DNA of 64,000 bases from Heracleum sosnowskyi (Eukaryota; Streptophyta; Magnoliopsida; Apiales; Apiaceae): assembly GCA_030848705.1 (NCBI GenBank), contig CM061242.1:62507064-62571063 (forward strand), read 5' to 3'. Made by a program: the position numbers and the translations under genes. The first letter of the stretch is position 1, and each line of letters opens with the position of its first letter. Under the pieces are notes generated by a model. The model was not told the origin of the DNA. It saw only the letters and a program-made list of their open reading frames with translations, and did no database searches. Positions 33,393-44,999 of this stretch are shown piece by piece.

Positions 33393-34556
33393 TTAAGAGA
33401 AATTTAGCATACCTAGCTCACTTACTAATCTTGAGAATGTTGATTCATCAAGTGGCTTGGTAAAGATGTCTGCAAGTTGTTGTTCACTTGGAACAAAATG
33501 TAACTCCACAGTACCATTCATAACATGTTCTCTAATGAAATGGTACTTGATGTCAATGTGCTTGGTCCTTGACTGATGCACTGGATTCTCAGTAATTGCA
33601 ATAGCACTAGTGTTGTCACAGAAAATAGGAATTTTCTCAACTCTTAACCCATAATCAAGTAGTTGATTTTTCATCCATAAAATCTGTGCACAACAACTTC
33701 CAGCTACAATGTACTCAGCCTCAGCTGTGGAGGTAGAAACTGAGTTTTGTTTCTTGCTAAACCATGATACAAGCTTATTTCCTAGGAATTGACAGGTGCT
33801 AGTTGTGCTTTTCATGTCAATTTTACATCCTGCATAATCTGCATCTGAATAACCAATTAGTTCAAAGCCAGATTCTCTAGGATACCAAATGCCAAGGTTT
33901 GGTGTTCCTTTGAGATATCTGAAAATTCTTTTAATAGCAACTAAATGGGATTCCCTAGGATCATCTTGAAATCTAGCACATAGACATGTAGCAAACATAA
34001 TATCAGGTCTACTAGCTGTTAAATATTAAAGTGAGCCTACCATGCCTCTGTAACTTGAAATGTCCACAGATTTTTCCTTAGTATTCAATTCAAGTTTAGT
34101 AGCAATAGGCATGGAAGTTTTGGCAGGAGAGCATTCCATTAAGTTAAATTTCTTTAACAAATCATGAATGTACTTTGTTTGACTAATGAAAATGCCTTCA
34201 TTAACTTGTTTCACTTGGAGACCAAGGAAATAAGTTAATTCTCCCATCATGCTCATTTCATATTTACTTTGCATAAGCTTGGCAAACTTTTGACAAAGTT
34301 TTTCATCTGTAGACCCAAAGATTATGTCATCTACATAAATTTGAACAAGTATAGTAGAGCCATTCACAATCCTATAAAAAAGAGTTTTATCTACAGTACC
34401 TCTAGTGAAGTGATTCTCAAGGAGGAACTGTGAAAGTGTGTCATACCAGGCTCTAGGTGCTTGTTTCAAACCATAGAGTGCTTTGAGGAGAAAGTACACA
34501 TATTCTGGAAAATCATCATTTTCAAAACCAGGAGGTTGACTCACATATACCTCCAC
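33393..34556 (-). pseudogene. Copia-C pol, third piece: RT end and RNase H
   Basis: This runs from EVYVSQPPGF through the catalytic YVDD of RT and YFLGLQVKQ to a complete copia RNase H (GYSDADYAG, STAEAEY, CDNTSAIAI, HIDIKYHFIRE, ADIFTKPL), ending at the stop at 33393. One TAA at 34028-34026, a TTA-to-TAA change, lies between RT and RNase H. The CACTA-2 insertion separates it from the second piece at 34554. Confidence 0.9.
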
Positions 34557-34740
34557 TACGCCATAGATGACCTATTGCAACTTTTGGGCATGGGTGTTAC
34601 CACTAAGGATGTTACCATAGGTATGACATTTTTGAGCTATCGCAACCTTGTGATTGTGGTGTTACCAAATCCTCAAAAGTATGTTACTATAGCTATAATG
34701 GTGTTAACAGTGGGTAACACCATGTGATGTGTTACCATAG

Positions 34741-35988
34741 GGTATTCATAAACAAAATTTTTATGTTATTTAAAATTAATGATTTAATAATTATTTGAAT
34801 TTAGAAAATAATTAATTTTGACAAAATTGTTGAAATTATCATTTTAAAACATAATATTCCATCAAATAATTAAATTATTGATTTTTCATAAATATTACCT
34901 TTTGTTTATAAATTTCAAATAAAAAGGTTTTTAAATAAAATAATATCAAAAAATTATTAAATTTAACCTAAATTCATTAAAAAATTTAATAAATTATGTA
35001 TAAGGAAAACTAAGTTATGTATAAATTGTGAATTATTACAAAATTATGAAAATAATAAATTTAACATTATATTTTAATTTCAAGAAATTAAAATAAATTG
35101 ATAATATTTACAAAATTAAAAAAAGAAAGTAAATACTGTGCTGAGTGGCAAAACACGAGCGGCAAACTTAGCAAAAAAAAAAGGAGACACGAGTCGCAAA
35201 ATGAAATAGGAAAAGTACACCTAATTATTGAAATGAACTGAGCGGCAAATAAAAACACATAGCGGCAAAACAAAAATTTAGAATCAGGATAAATCACAAG
35301 TTGGGGGAAATAATTAGGGGCAAATACACCTCTCTCTTCTCTCAGTTCTCACGTCTCTCTCACTGATTAGGGTTCAAATTGGGTTCAAGGATTCAATTAG
35401 TGTTGAGGCTGGTTTAATCGAAACTTGGCTCAAGAATTCAATTAGGGTTTGAGTTGGGTTAATCAAGGCTTGGTGGAAGGATTCAATTAGGGTTAATGGA
35501 AGCGAGGTTTATGTTCGATGGTGTTTGATATGGTATAAATCTCTCTTTATATGCTTAGATTTGTATTGTATATAACTCTCTCTCCATCTCACTCTCCCCT
35601 GCTTTCTATCTCTCTCTCTGTATCTTTCTCCCCTCTCTAATTGCGTAGTTGTTTTTCTCTCTTTTGAATTTGATAATTGTGATTTGAGGAAAAATCGATA
35701 TGTCATTTGTTTGTCCTTTTCCGTAGCTTTAATTCATTTGGTAATTATTAGAATTTGGTTTTCTGAAAGAGGTTTGTTCAAAATACTAGGTCAGCAATAA
35801 ATTATAATTTGAGATTGTTAAAGGTGTATTGTATTTATTTGTGTATGTAGTAATAGTTAAAGGTGTGTTGTATTTATAGTTTGAGATTGTGTAAACCAGT
35901 GAATTTTTGTTTATAAATTTTTATATGAATTGTACTCTAATGTGAAGAGAGATCATTTTATAGCCGTGTTAAGTAACTATAACATCTT
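34741..35988 (+). other. CACTA-2 left interior: AT-rich, then leader-like sequence
   Basis: 34741-35090 is very AT-rich without features. 35330-35650 has TCTCTCTC-type tracts and repeated GATTAGGGTT/AATTAGGGTT words, as in plant 5' leaders and promoters. No coding frame. Confidence 0.4.
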
Positions 35989-36255
35989 TTGGGGGATACG
36001 GTGTCGGAAATTGATGAAAAGGAGAGGAGTTTGAGGGGTTTCTTTCCGCTTTTGAGTGATATGATTGTTGGAGGGCTTAGTGGGAAAGAATGTGATGTTT
36101 GTGAGCTGGCTGGAGTTGTGACAGCGGAGGCGTTTTTGTTGAGAATGTGTTTGGAATTTCGTGAAGGGGTTTCGAGAAAGGTGTTGCAGGAGGAGTTGAG
36201 GGTTTGGGCTGTTGGTTCTGTAACTGGGTTTAAGAATGTGTTCTTCTTTGGTTAG
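35989..36255 (+). pseudogene. Unidentified 88-codon frame, candidate captured exon
   Basis: The frame runs from an ATG near 35989 to TAG at 36253-36255, has normal amino-acid composition (MGDTVSEIDEKERSLRGFF at its start) and higher GC than its surroundings. GTTAGT next to the stop could be a splice donor, making it a first exon. I do not recognise the family. Its place in a transposon that also carries other gene fragments suggests host-gene capture. The composition argues for real coding origin; function is unknown. Confidence 0.45.
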
Positions 36256-38057
36256 TATATATGAAGTCTTTACTTTTAATCGTTTATGGTGTTTACATGT
36301 CAAATTATATCTATGAGTGTAGTATCAGTAATCAGTATCTGTAGATATTTTTTTGTTAGGGCAGCTGTTTTAGTATCCTTTTTTCGCTAAATTTAATTTT
36401 TTGGTATTTAGTTACAAGAAATTCATATTTTGGTTATATCAGGTCCTGATATACACATGTCTTCCTATTGATTGACAGAATAATCCTACTACATTCAGTT
36501 TTCGAAGTAAATTATGTGAAACTAAAATACCTTTTATTAGTTACATGGCTCTCTTTTGCTGCTTATATTTAGCTTTAACAAATGTTCATACAGCAATAAC
36601 TTCTTCCTTGAATCCTTGTAATATCAGAGACCCTTTTTAAGATGTTGCTGGAGCCGACCTTGCCTGTCACTTCACTATTGGTTAGTTACTCTCCAGTATC
36701 CACTGAGTGTTTTTATGTTATAGTTTCTTGTCACTACTATCAATTTGTTCTTGTATTTAATAGCTATCAGTAGGAAAGGACCAACAACATGCTCTTTCTT
36801 GAATTTGTTAACACGTTATGGAAAACACAAAGCCAGAAATAGAGAGAAAAATGATAATTAAAATTCTGTTGTTAAGTAAATGCATCGAGTGATATCACGA
36901 AGAAGTTACAGTTGTGTTTCATTTGTCACAATAATTTGGCTATCTGCATAATAGAATGTAATAATCCCTATCAGAAGGAGCTAATGATACCTAACAGCTT
37001 AATTAAAATAGCTAACAGAATACTTGAATTCGTCTTTCGCAGTATGAGAATAAACATAATCCTTTGAAATTGTAAAATTCTGTTATGACTTGTGTCGATA
37101 GCATTGCTTCAGAGTTGATGATGAACTAAATGTCTTTTGACTCTTAAATGTGTGTGCACGGCCCTAGCGTACCCAACACCAGGGAAATCGAGTGCTTGTG
37201 CACAAGTAGCAAGTAGGTAGCCCCAAGGAATCCCAAAGTACTTGTGCTTGTGGTATTTTAGTATCACTATTGCAAATGAAGATGTTGGTTATGAAACAAA
37301 ATATGAAAACAGAATCTGAGTCCAAAGGACTTTGATAATATTTTCTACCAAAATATCTGAGTCCAAACTATTCAAGGGATCATAAGAAAGTTTGTTTTTT
37401 TTCTTATCGAGGATCACTTAAAATCTTACAAGGCCGACTTATAAATGCCTTTTCACTCTTCCCGACATTCTGCTCAAAAAACAAGTGCATTTTCAAATAG
37501 CTTCAAAGCCTTTTAAGTTGAATTGGTCATGAGCTAGATTGAGTCAGTTTTCCTGTCTGCTCAAGGCTTAAAAGGAACTTGGCCTATTCAGCCAGCAACC
37601 TTATTAACAACCTATGAGATTATTTCTTACTGTTGAAACGACGGTATGTAAATTTTTTAACTTATGTCAATTTTCTTAACAACTTATTCAATGATACTGT
37701 AGTAGTGTACTTTAGATTATTGTTATAGTTATTTCCTACACTATGTTCTGTAATAGAATAGGCAATGTTCTCTAATAGTATTAGGTATTATAAAGTATAG
37801 AAGATCATCTGTATGCATATTGACTTACTAGACAACCTATGTCCTGTATTAGAAGCTGTAATAGTATTCAATTGCATTCTACACTATGTTCTGTAATATA
37901 ATAGGCAATGTTCTCTAATAGTATTAGGTATTATATAATAGTATTAGGTATTAAAACGTATAGAAGATCCTCTTATTGGTACATTGTTGTGTGAAAGTTG
38001 TAGAAGCATTTTTGTTTTGAGACGGTGCTATATTTGCTTCTTGTGTGATACTGTGCA
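36256..38057 (+). other. CACTA-2 middle, no gene recognised
   Basis: About 1.8 kb of intron-like AT-rich sequence. A short motif group (GTTCTGTAATA, ATAGTATTAGGTATTA) is duplicated near 37740-37790 and 37880-37950. Nothing codes convincingly. Confidence 0.4.
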
Positions 38058-38135
38058 ATGTCTCGTTGCTTTCCATTTCCACCACCTGGATATGAAAAAA
38101 AGCTTATACAAGAAGTTGCCAGCGTACTGAAAAAG
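38058..38135 (+). pseudogene. Captured exon fragment beginning MSRCFPFPPPGYEKK
   Basis: ATG at 38058 opens 26 codons starting MSRCFPFPPPGYEKK, ending at AAAAAG next to a GTTCAT that could serve as donor. This N-terminus resembles that of a lysine-rich plant protein family annotated variously as myb-like protein X or DNA ligase 1-like; that match is from memory and needs a search. Only the first exon-sized piece is present, consistent with capture of a host-gene fragment. Confidence 0.45.
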
Positions 38136-38363
38136 GTTCATTTCTGTAAGCATTGACATGTGTGTTAGCAGCGTTAATTATCAGCATGAGAAAACATATG
38201 CAGTGGGTGATTTTGACATGGTAAGTGTTGCTTATAAAGTGGACAAGAGTTTGAAATGCAGTACCACATTAAAGTATATACTATTGCAGTACCACCTTCT
38301 ATTATATCATATGATTTGGTGAGGGAATTCGTAAATAATTTATTGAATTTATTTATTTTGTAG

Positions 38364-39211
38364 GTCTTTTTCCCAATACATCAAGGCACACATCATATTA
38401 TCTTATTTGTTATGATATAAAGCATCCTTCCTGGGATATCATTGACAACATTGCATACTGGAATGACATTGAGACGATGTATGGAGGTGTACCATTTAGT
38501 CTGGTAAGCATTTCTTTAAAAAAATAAGCAGGACCTCTTGTAGTATAAAAATTACACCTGACAATAAAGTTGTTTATGGCTTTCTGTTGTGTTGATGACA
38601 AATAGCACACGCTGTTTGTTAAGTTTTTGAGGGATGAAAACATTTCTTGCTGGAAAGAAGTAGCTGCCTTGAAACCTGCTTTTGTTGAAATGGAATGGCA
38701 AACAAAGGAGAATGGTGTTGATTGCGGAATATTTGTAATGCGGCATATACTTACATGGGCGGACGTGGGAACCCGTGGACTGGTAGACTTCCCTCAGAAA
38801 AAGTAAGTTTATTCAAACATAGTATAAGTCACTATTATACAATAAAATTAAATTACATGTATGCTTTGTTCGGATGACATGTATTGAAGCAGTTCCTTTA
38901 TACGGTTACATTACCGAATCTAAAAAAGTGATATTAAGATGCATGGTTTGTAGACCTCTCGGATACATCTAAAAGATTAATTTTTTTTATAGGTTCAAAA
39001 GCACCAGTTGGAGAAACTCCGGAAAATATATTGTCATCAGATTCTCACAAGCTCGCTGAATGAAAAAAGAGAAGAGATTATGAATGTTGCATACAAAAGT
39101 CTGAAAAATAACAAAGCATCAGAAAAGGCACCTGCTAGGAACCATATGGCTGGGAGAAAAATAATGAAAACCTATCAGAAGAGGGGCATAAAAAGTGTTG
39201 CTGGTGACTAG
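38364..39211 (+). pseudogene. Ulp1-like (C48) cysteine protease fragment, three exons
   Basis: Exon 1 (38364-38503) follows TTTTGTAG and ends before GTAAGC; it encodes FFPIHQG then, after a one-base frame change, YYLICYDIKHPSWDIIDN, giving the catalytic His and Asp region. Exon 2 (38606-38802) is bounded by AAATAG and GTAAGT and carries ENGVDCGIFVMRHI with the nucleophile Cys. Exon 3 (38994-39211) follows TTATAG and gives a basic C-terminus ending at TAG. Ulp1 proteases remove SUMO; versions carried by plant transposons are common but of unclear role. The upstream half of the protein is not identifiable. Confidence 0.75.
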
Positions 39212-39509
39212 TTAAAAACTGCCAAACTGGTGGATTTGATGTATTGCTGGTGGATTTGAATTGTTGGTTTGGATTTTGATGTAGTTGCTTTTGGATTAGA
39301 ATTGTTGTTTTATGGGAATTGTTGGTTTGTTTTATGGGAATTAAATATTCTGTTGGTGCATTTTTATTTGGTTACATTTATGGTGTTACAATAGGTAAAA
39401 TGTGTGTTGCAATAGGCTATTATATTTATCACTGTATGTGTTGCATTAGATAATATTAGGTGTTGCAGTAGGTAATATTAGGTGTTACAATAGACCTTGA
39501 ACAGTGAGC

Positions 39510-39645
39510 AGGTGGGCCCCACTGCAGGCACAAAAAGTGGGCCCCGCATGTGGCTCCTACCCAGAAGTGGGCCCCACATGTGGGCCCCACGTGGGGGTCC
39601 CACGTGGGGTCCCACGTGGGGATCCCACGTGTGGGCCCCACTGTT
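39510..39645. repeat. GC-rich palindrome cluster: GTGGGCCCCAC and CACGTG
   Basis: Four perfect GTGGGCCCCAC palindromes (39512, 39567, 39580, 39631), one variant near 39537, and four CACGTG G-boxes (39588, 39601, 39613, 39626) in 135 bases, inside otherwise AT-rich CACTA-2. GTGGGNCCC matches TCP-factor sites and CACGTG matches bZIP/bHLH sites. Confidence 0.85.
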
Positions 39646-39899
39646 GTGCAAATTTGTATCATCTATTGTAACACACAAACTATGTTACTATAGAATGTTT
39701 AAGATGTTACTATAGAGGTTTTTTGCAACCACATTTGCTATGTTACCATAGGCTGTGGTTTTATGTTACCTTAGATACCTGTAGTTACTGCTGAGAACGT
39801 AACACAGCTTTGGTGTTACTATAGCCCAATTTTGGCCTATGGTAACTTTAAAACGGGTCTATGGTAACACAGTTTGGGGGTTGCTATAAGCAATCTAGA

Positions 39900-39912
39900 A
39901 TAGGCTAGGAAA
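39900..39912. other. Filler sequence at the CACTA-2/Copia-C right junction
   Basis: ATAGGCTAGGAAAATT at 39900-39915 repeats exactly at 39977-39992 in Copia-C RT. Copia-A shows that the uninterrupted sequence should read TTTTCCAATTCCCC here, so the first 13 or so bases were copied in during repair. Confidence 0.6.
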
Positions 39913-40249
39913 ATTCCCCATTTAGAAAAGCACTCTTCACATCCATTTGATAGACCTTAAAATTGGCATGGGCTGCATAGGCTAGGAAAATTCTTATTGC
40001 TTCTAGTCTTGCAACAGGAGCAAAGGTTTCATCAAAATCAATTCCCTCTTCCTATGAGTAGCCTTTAGCAACCAATCTAGCTTTGTTCCTTGTGACTATG
40101 CCATTTTCATTCATCTTGTTTCTGAACACCCATTTTGTGCCTATAACACTCCTGTTTTTAGGCCTGGGCACCAGCTTCCAAACTTTGTTTCTCTCAAATT
40201 GGTTTAGCTCATCTTGCATAGCTAAAACCCAATCTGGATCTAGAAGTGC
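39913..40249 (-). pseudogene. Copia-C pol, second piece: start of reverse transcriptase
   Basis: On the minus strand from the Copia-B duplication inward: DPDWVLAMQDELNQFERN, KWVFRNKMNENGIV, a TAG near 40052, then DETFAPVARLEAIR and QMDVKSAFL, up to the CACTA-2 junction. Colinear with 13500-13840 of Copia-A. Confidence 0.88.
40245..40249. repeat. Target-site duplication AGTGC, left copy
   Basis: AGTGC here and at 52130-52134 flank Copia-B. The uninterrupted site in Copia-A (near 13838) reads AGCGC in the same context. Confidence 0.93.
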
Positions 40250-40792
40250 TGTTGCCCAGTAATAATCTATTGTAGAAGGGGGGTTGAATACAATAGTATA
40301 AGATAATCGACTTCTTAATGTATATATCACAAATATGAAAGAAAGATAACAGCTTTATTAAATCTGATATAAAACTGTTACAAACTCTCTCAAGAAATTC
40401 TGATGTTCTTGAGAACTGCTAGCTTACAAAAACTCTCTCAAGAAATTCTATGTTCTTGAGAGCTTCTATCTTGATTCACACCGAACCAAAACCAAAACTG
40501 TGTTTATATACTACACAGCTTCTCTATCAATGATAAGTCCTAATCAATTACAAAGATTGAAACGTATCCATAATTGATAGCTACATCCTACAAACCAGGA
40601 ACCGACAGAATAAACTTCCATGTTTAACTAGACTCCAAGTATAACTCGAAGTAGGAATCCTGATCCTGATGATCAATCCTGATCCCAGTCCTGATATGTA
40701 TCTTGATTCTGACGACCATGTAATCCTGATGACGTCAGCAATCCTGATCAGTTGAGTCTAGCTCCTGACGATCATTGAATTCTGATCTAACA
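40250..40792 (-). repeat. Copia-B 3' LTR
   Basis: A 543-bp LTR, TGTTAGATCAG ... CTGGGCAACA on the minus strand, with TATATAAA at 40503-40510. It holds a dense group of ATCCTGAT words at 40650-40760. Confidence 0.94.
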
Positions 40793-40806
40793 ATCTCCCC
40801 CAATCT
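40793..40806 (-). promoter_or_regulatory. Copia-B 3' polypurine tract
   Basis: The minus strand reads AGATTGGGGGAGAT immediately before the 3' LTR. Confidence 0.88.
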
Positions 40807-40961
40807 CATACTTTGTGAAATAAAGTATAGATTCCTAAGATTCAATGATGTCAAAAACATATATACAAAATGTACAGTATCTGCAGCAACAACTTATCTG
40901 TTTAAATTCTTTGATAGAACAGATTCATCTTCAAGAAGTTGGATAACAAATTTTCTTCTTT

Positions 40962-43900
40962 TTATTCAAGAATTTGAATCATTCTTTCCTTAGGATTTCT
41001 GAGTTCTTTATCTTCCTCATTAATCTGGTAGATAGCTGCTCTGAGATTCAATATGGAGCTTTTCTGAAGACTATGCTCTTCAAGCAAAAGATAAGCAATT
41101 TCCTTCCCATCAGGATTGAGAGTAAGTTGTGTCATGCCAAAAGTTACTTCTTTAACAGCAGTACCCCTTTGCATTTCCACATCCTGACCTCTTTGATTTA
41201 AGTACATGGGAGTAAAATTACCATTGAAATTACTGTTTCCATCCAGTCTTCTTCTTATTGTTGACAAAATCATGTCACTCCATTCCTTGCACATTTGATT
41301 CTTCGATCTCAAAAGATAATGAACATATTTCAGTTCCTGTGTAGTTTTCATCAGCAGATCTTGAATAGATAGAATCTTCACACTACCATCTTTCATGAAG
41401 TACATAAGCTTTTCTTTCTTGTCAAAACCATCATGACAATCTATAACTCTATCAACAGTTAGTAAATTGTTCAGGTTTTCAGAAGTTAAAGTACCTCCAA
41501 TTTCAGTTAAGGAGTAAGGATCAACATATGACATATTTAGATATTCAGCATCCTTGTGTCCAATACCTCCTCTTGAATTACTTGTCAATTGCTTCAGATT
41601 TGAAAACATCTTTAACCAGAGTGCTTTTGATCTAACCATATCAGATAAATCAACAACACTTGAAGCACTTGTAATAATTCCTCCAGACTGAAAATTGATA
41701 AGTGTATCACACCTCAGTGTACTAATATGTTTCCACTTCTTATCCTTTTCCTTTTCAAAGGCATAGCTTCTTTCCAGTAAAGATTCTTGTCTGCTTGGGT
41801 TCCTCCACTTTCTTCTGTTTGAGAGTTTAAGCCTTTGTACATAGAGATTGAAATCTCTATTTGTTGATCTTGTATTTTCTCTTCTTCTGGCTTCTTCTTC
41901 TTCATCTACTTCCTTGTTGTGAAAATCAACCACAGTAGATAAAATTATCAAATCAATCTCTTGCATAATTTCAGAATCATCATGATCTTGAATATTATCA
42001 GGAACAACATCAAGATTAGATTCTTCAATTTGATTTGTATTGCAGAGAGTTGATTTTCTTGATTTTCTTCTCAATTCAGGTTCTTCTTCAATATTTCCAT
42101 CATCACCAAAAGTAGATCTGTCAGGAACTACTAGAGTTTGAATAGGTTCAGGAATTTCTTCAATTCTTAACCCTCTAGACCTTGTCTGTCTAGGTATTGT
42201 TTGAGTTGAAGAACCTCTTCTACTTCTTCTAGCTCCTCTCCTACCTCTGCTTCCTCTACCTCTAGCAGAAACAAAGTTATTAAAGCTTTCCATCATTTCT
42301 CTCTGTTGTCTTAAGAATTCTTCATGTGAGAGATCAGGATATTCTTCACTTGCTGTAGAGAGTGCTTTTCTTGCAAATAATTGTTGAACTCTTTTATCAG
42401 TGTGATATAGAGTAACAATTCTGCCATCTTTTGTAGAAAACTTCTGGAATAAATTTGATGCATCTTCAGGATTATCAATAAAAATATCTTCATCACCTTC
42501 AGGAATTGTAGCAAGAGTATGTCCATGACCAGGTGTCAGGATTTGTTCTTCCGTCAGGATATGAGATTGCACCAACGTTCTTACTGTCTTAACTCCAGAA
42601 TCAGAAACATGAGTTGACTGCGTTGTTTGACTTTGAGAAGTTTGAATTGTAGACTTCATAACAGCAGCATCAGAGGTTTCTCCTTGTATCACTTTGTCAC
42701 TACCATCATCTCCAGTATCATCATCATTATTCCTTAATACTAGATCAGGTGTGCATTTTGTCCGACTAACCTTCTCCCCCTTTTTGACATCAGGATTTGA
42801 CAATAAATTCAAAATTAAGGAAAGAGAGGCTTGAATGTCAGTTACCTTGGTATCCAGAGAATCAATCCTTATGTTGATAGAGGTTTGTTCAGAAATGACA
42901 GATTTCACTTGGGATTCTACTACCCTTAGCTGAAAAGTAGTAGGCACCTTTGTAAAATTTTGAGAAATATCATTCCTCACCAACTCAGTTGAGTTCTTGA
43001 TAGAATCAATCTCACTTTTTAGGCTTTTGGATAACAGATTTGTAGCCTTCAAATGATTCTTCAAGTCTTGATTCTCTATAGATTTCATTGCATCATAGGC
43101 ATGTTCCAAAGCAGAAGAATAACTTACAGATTCAGCAGATTTGTGCCATGAATTGTTCCATTCATTCTGTCTAAGTGCCTCAGCAGGATTAAAGGATGGA
43201 ATAGAAAAATCTTGTCTCTGATCTTTCCCAGTGGAAGCTTTGCCAGCCATATTTGTACTTGATGAACCAAAATTAGTTCCAAGACTAATTTTGAGTGCTG
43301 TAGCAAGCTGTTCCTTCTCTTTTCAATTCTCATCAGAGTCATCATCATCAGTACTATGAGTATCATCAGGATCAGGAATAGCTATACCTTTCATTTTATC
43401 CTGTGAATCTGTGATAGGATGATCCATTGGTCTTGAACGAAGTGGCTGTATCAGTATAGGTTCAACATCAGGAGCACCACTAGCGTCAGGATGAACACCG
43501 TCAGGATTTGATATGCTTGCATCAGTATTTGCTACCAATGGTTCTTGTGGAGCTTGAGGTTCAGAAGCTGCTTCAACACTTTGAGTCAAAGGTTCTTGTG
43601 TGCTTCCCTCATTGACAGTGTCCTCGACCAATCTTTGAACTTCATCTGCACCAGAAAGCCCTTGAGCATTGTCAGGAAATTTCTCAGAAACTGTAGCTTG
43701 GCCTGCATCTTCACTTTGAGAAGATGGTTCTTGTGTAGCTGGAATGTTGATGTTTGCATTCTCCCTTTGAGAAAATGGTTCTTGTGGGACCATTCCACGA
43801 GCTAAGCCTTCACTCAAACTTTGATTGAGTGGTTCTTGTTGTGGCTGGATCATCAGAAAGAGCTGCTGAACCACTTTGAGGTTCAGGTTCTTGTGGGCTT

Positions 43901-44818
43901 GATCCTTTCAGTTTCTTCTGTCTCTGATAGACTAATTCTTCTGCCTTCCTTAGCTTTTCCATTGGATGTTTTATCCCAAGTTTGGAAGCAGCAGCACCAT
44001 ACTTCTCCCATGAAATATCAACATGTCTTTTTTGTTGAAGAGTCCTATGCTGGAGAGTCTGAAATAGAAACCACTTGACTTGGTGCAGCATCAGGAATAC
44101 TAACATCAGGATTTGCTTGAGCAGTAGAAACTGATTGCTCATTCAGAATAGAAGTGTCCTGTACATCAGTATCCTACTTCTTTTCTAAAGGAATTTGATA
44201 CTTGCTTTTGGATAACTTCCTTTTCTTCTGTGGTGTAGACAATGGAACCACAGCTGCAGTAGGTAATTCATCCTCTGAATCAGTCTCATCCCTGAGAACT
44301 AATTTTCTTTTAACAGAAACAGCCTCACCTCCCTTTGTAGCTTTCTTCACCAGGACCCCTTGTACACCCCCTTGTAACTTCTTTTTAATGATAGGTGTAG
44401 AGGAAAAATCCTTTGAACCTGATTGCCTTCCTGGCACATCAGTTCTAGCTGACTTCTTTGCTTTTACAACTAAAGTCTTTTGAGAGACATTAGAGGTGGC
44501 AGTTGACTATTTAGACTGTTTAGGATGAATGCTTGGGTTAGGAACAAGGTGTGATTGGCCTTGTCCCATAGCATTAGAAATTAAACCATAACGAGTAGGC
44601 ATTTTCCTATGTAGGAAAAACCTAGCCTCATCAGGAATAAAAGCATTTCCTATGAAACCATTTGCCTTATCAAGATTTGAAAAAAAAATTAATATGAAGT
44701 AAAATAAAATTTTATTTAAGAAAACAAAATTTATTTTGATAATCTTGATAAGTACTGTTTTGAAAAAAAAATGATTACAAAATAAATAGCATAATACCCA
44801 TGTAACCATTCTTACCAA
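40962..44818 (-). pseudogene. Copia-B ORF3: long extra gene after pol
   Basis: Minus-strand coding of about 1250 codons, ending at 40962, interrupted by stops near 43322, 44174 and 44507 and by frame changes near 43850 and 44160. Order: a piece with FIPDEARFFLHRKMPTRYG (exon-like, with possible acceptor near 44680), a basic Lys-rich region, an Asp/Ser/Pro-rich stretch, a coiled coil (RVVESQVKSVISEQTSINIR) followed by KKGEK on a purine run (42770-42785), an Arg/Gly-rich stretch (RGRGSRGRRGARRSRRGS) and a C-terminal globular part (KEKLMYFMKDGSVKIL). The order parallels Copia-C ORF3 despite low identity. The N-terminal domain seen in Copia-C is not evident. Function unknown. Confidence 0.72.
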
Positions 44819-44900
44819 TTAACGAGGCAAAGTAATTATGAGAAACTGAACAGTTGCCTCGATATTGAGAAAATGACCTGCATCCTTAACACACATTCTC

Positions 44901-44908
44901 TATAAAAT
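44901..44908 (+). promoter_or_regulatory. TATA box of the Copia-B antisense gene
   Basis: TATAAAAT in the context TCTCTATAAAATAG lies 92 bases before the plus-strand ATG at 45000, a normal spacing for a plant promoter with a ~65-base leader. The leader is pyrimidine-rich near the ATG. Confidence 0.5.
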
Positions 44909-44999
44909 AGAACTGTTAGACATAACATCATATATCTATTAAAACACAAACCCTCTCCATAGAAAACTTACGAAAACCTTTCACCTTCTTTGTTTTTCA

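Larger units (their letters stand above)
34554..39899 (+). mobile_element. CACTA-2: CACTA-like transposon carrying a Ulp1-type protease
   Basis: The left end is CACTACGCCATAG at 34554, in the middle of Copia-C RT. The right end, read inward on the other strand, has CTAGATTGCTTATAGCAAC, which aligns with ATAGATGACCTATTGCAAC at the left; the outermost ten or so bases of the right end are missing. Both ends carry clusters of TGTTACTATAG/TGTTACCATAGG (34590-34740; 39370-39870), a typical subterminal pattern. Inside are a Ulp1-like gene, two other exon-like fragments and a promoter-like pyrimidine-rich stretch (35330-35650). No transposase was found, so the element is non-autonomous. Confidence 0.7.

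Noticed and set aside
9620..39899. CACTA-1 and CACTA-2 as two ends of one transposon
   Set aside because: Their termini (CACTACAAGAAAA and CACTACGCCATAG) and subterminal repeats differ, so they are different families.
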